From assembly GCA_900549535.1 (NCBI GenBank), contig UROR01000127.1, forward strand, positions 1 to 5,513: 5,513 bases of DNA. Direction: 5' to 3'. This DNA is from an uncultured Collinsella sp. (GTDB taxonomy: Bacteria > Actinomycetota > Coriobacteriia > Coriobacteriales > Coriobacteriaceae). The notes under the pieces are model-generated. The model searched no databases and was not told the DNA's origin. It saw nothing but the letters and a program-made list of their open reading frames with translations. This document shows positions 4,836 to 5,513 of this stretch, one piece after another. Both the position numbers and the translations under genes were made by a program. The stretch's first letter is position 1; each line of letters starts with the position of its first letter.

Positions 4836-5513
4836 TTATTTGGCTAGTGCCTTTTTCGTAATCCTGCAGCTGCTTTCCGTTGCCTGAACTTCGATATCTC
4901 CGAGGTCCGCTATGCCTTCATCGAGTTGAGCGACTTGCGGCCAAATATCGCGCGCCATGGCCATCTGGTCGTCTATCAACAGACATCTCATAATTCGAGT
5001 TTTGTCTCGCAGGTCAATAACCTCTTCCCCAAGCATCTCAGGATCTTCGGGGTTGAACAACCTAATGCCGTCCTCGTCGACTAGGTGCCCATCGCAATCG
5101 AACCGCTCAGGATTTGATTGCGGGTTGAGATTGAAATTGCAACAGTGCATTGTTTCTTGCAGGCACGCGACGTTGTTCCGGGATTCTGGGGCATTTCTTT
5201 CGGTGAAATCTGACAGAGCACAGTCGAGCTCGTTCAAGTGATCAACAAGACGGCAGAAGTTCTTACTTGTCAGGACTTTATTCAAGGTGTCTTTATAGGG
5301 TGTGGTCGATTTCCCGTATCGTTCGGAGAACGGGCTGCTGTTGGCTCCGGGTTTTGCTGCGAGTTCACGGAGCGCTTCGACCGCATCTATGCTAATTCCG
5401 AGATAGTCTGAAACCTTCTGCGAGTCAAATGTCTTCCCGTCTGTCTCGCCAATTAAATATCCGATCTGTACATCTAGGAGCTCGGAAATTGTTTGCATTG
5501 CGGGAAACGATGG
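4836..5513 (-). CDS. XRE-type HTH regulator-like protein, partial (N-terminus beyond right edge)
   Basis: The visible 225 residues begin PSFPAMQTISELLDVQIGYL and continue IGETDGK. This matches the last helices of an XRE/HTH_3 DNA-binding domain (the usual 'P-s-l-x-x-L-x-x-I-a-x-x-L-x-V-s-x-d-y-L-l-G' pattern). The frame runs to the window edge, and the first internal ATG (5498) has no ribosome binding site, so the DNA-recognition helix lies outside. After the HTH comes VSDYLGISIDAVEALRELAA, a segment I associate with XRE regulators of Firmicutes and Actinobacteria. The rest (about 60-225) is a charged, helical region of unknown role with scattered cysteines (HCCNFN, FDCDGH), not arranged as an obvious zinc site. 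It ends with KKALAK at a TAA. Base composition is lower in GC than the rest of the window, which suggests horizontal acquisition. It probably represses or activates a gene beyond the right edge; its target cannot be told. Confidence 0.75.
   Translation of the reverse strand, partial: PSFPAMQTISELLDVQIGYLIGETDGKTFDSQKVSDYLGISIDAVEALRELAAKPGANSSPFSERYGKSTTPYKDTLNKVLTSKNFCRLVDHLNELDCALSDFTERNAPESRNNVACLQETMHCCNFNLNPQSNPERFDCDGHLVDEDGIRLFNPEDPEMLGEEVIDLRDKTRIMRCLLIDDQMAMARDIWPQVAQLDEGIADLGDIEVQATESSCRITKKALAK

Noticed and set aside
1..5513. CRISPR array, tRNA or rRNA genes
   Set aside because: No regularly spaced repeats of CRISPR length, no cloverleaf with TTCRA-type arm, and no rRNA-like conserved blocks were seen on either strand.

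Overview
The window looks like a piece of accessory chromosome from a high-GC, Gram-positive-type bacterium. Gene starts carry AGGAGG-like ribosome binding sites, several starts are GTG, and the transposases have an actinobacterial flavour. A gut Coriobacteriia member such as Collinsella or Olsenella is my best guess; this is an inference from style, not from a marker gene. Base composition changes along the window: positions 1-1160 are very GC-rich, the middle is moderately so, and the right end (about 4650-5513) is clearly lower.

Positions 1-1029 are the right part of an IS3-family insertion sequence: the tail of OrfA, a likely -1 frameshift or coupling site, a complete OrfB with an intact DD(35)E triad, and a probable right terminal repeat. 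It has landed inside an IS110-family transposase gene that runs the other way. Only the first ~43 codons (1030-1158, minus) and the upstream non-coding end of that IS110 copy are visible. That end holds strong stem-loops and is where IS110-group elements encode their bridge RNA.

Between the IS110 debris and the next large gene lies a 38-codon minus-strand gene for a small hydrophobic peptide with a very basic tail (1283-1399). It has an excellent ribosome binding site. A LexA/SOS-box-like palindrome (1490-1503) overlaps its predicted promoter. On the other side of that box, a DEDDh 3'-5' exonuclease gene (1658-2392, plus) is transcribed away from it.

The right half holds three genes. A 411-residue, helix-rich protein of unknown function (2436-3671, minus) is divergent from a 237-residue protein (3930-4643, plus). 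The latter appears to fuse a HEPN-like domain (RNLLSH = R-x4-H motif) to two CBS ligand-binding domains, with a clear TATAAT promoter element in front. After a ~190-bp non-coding gap with hairpins and a decayed-looking coding scrap, the window ends in a minus-strand XRE-type regulator whose N-terminus lies beyond the right edge.

Most worth following: the HEPN-CBS fusion and its divergent partner; the SOS-box/small-peptide/exonuclease arrangement; and the nested insertion with a possible bridge-RNA remnant. No rRNA, tRNA or CRISPR array was seen.
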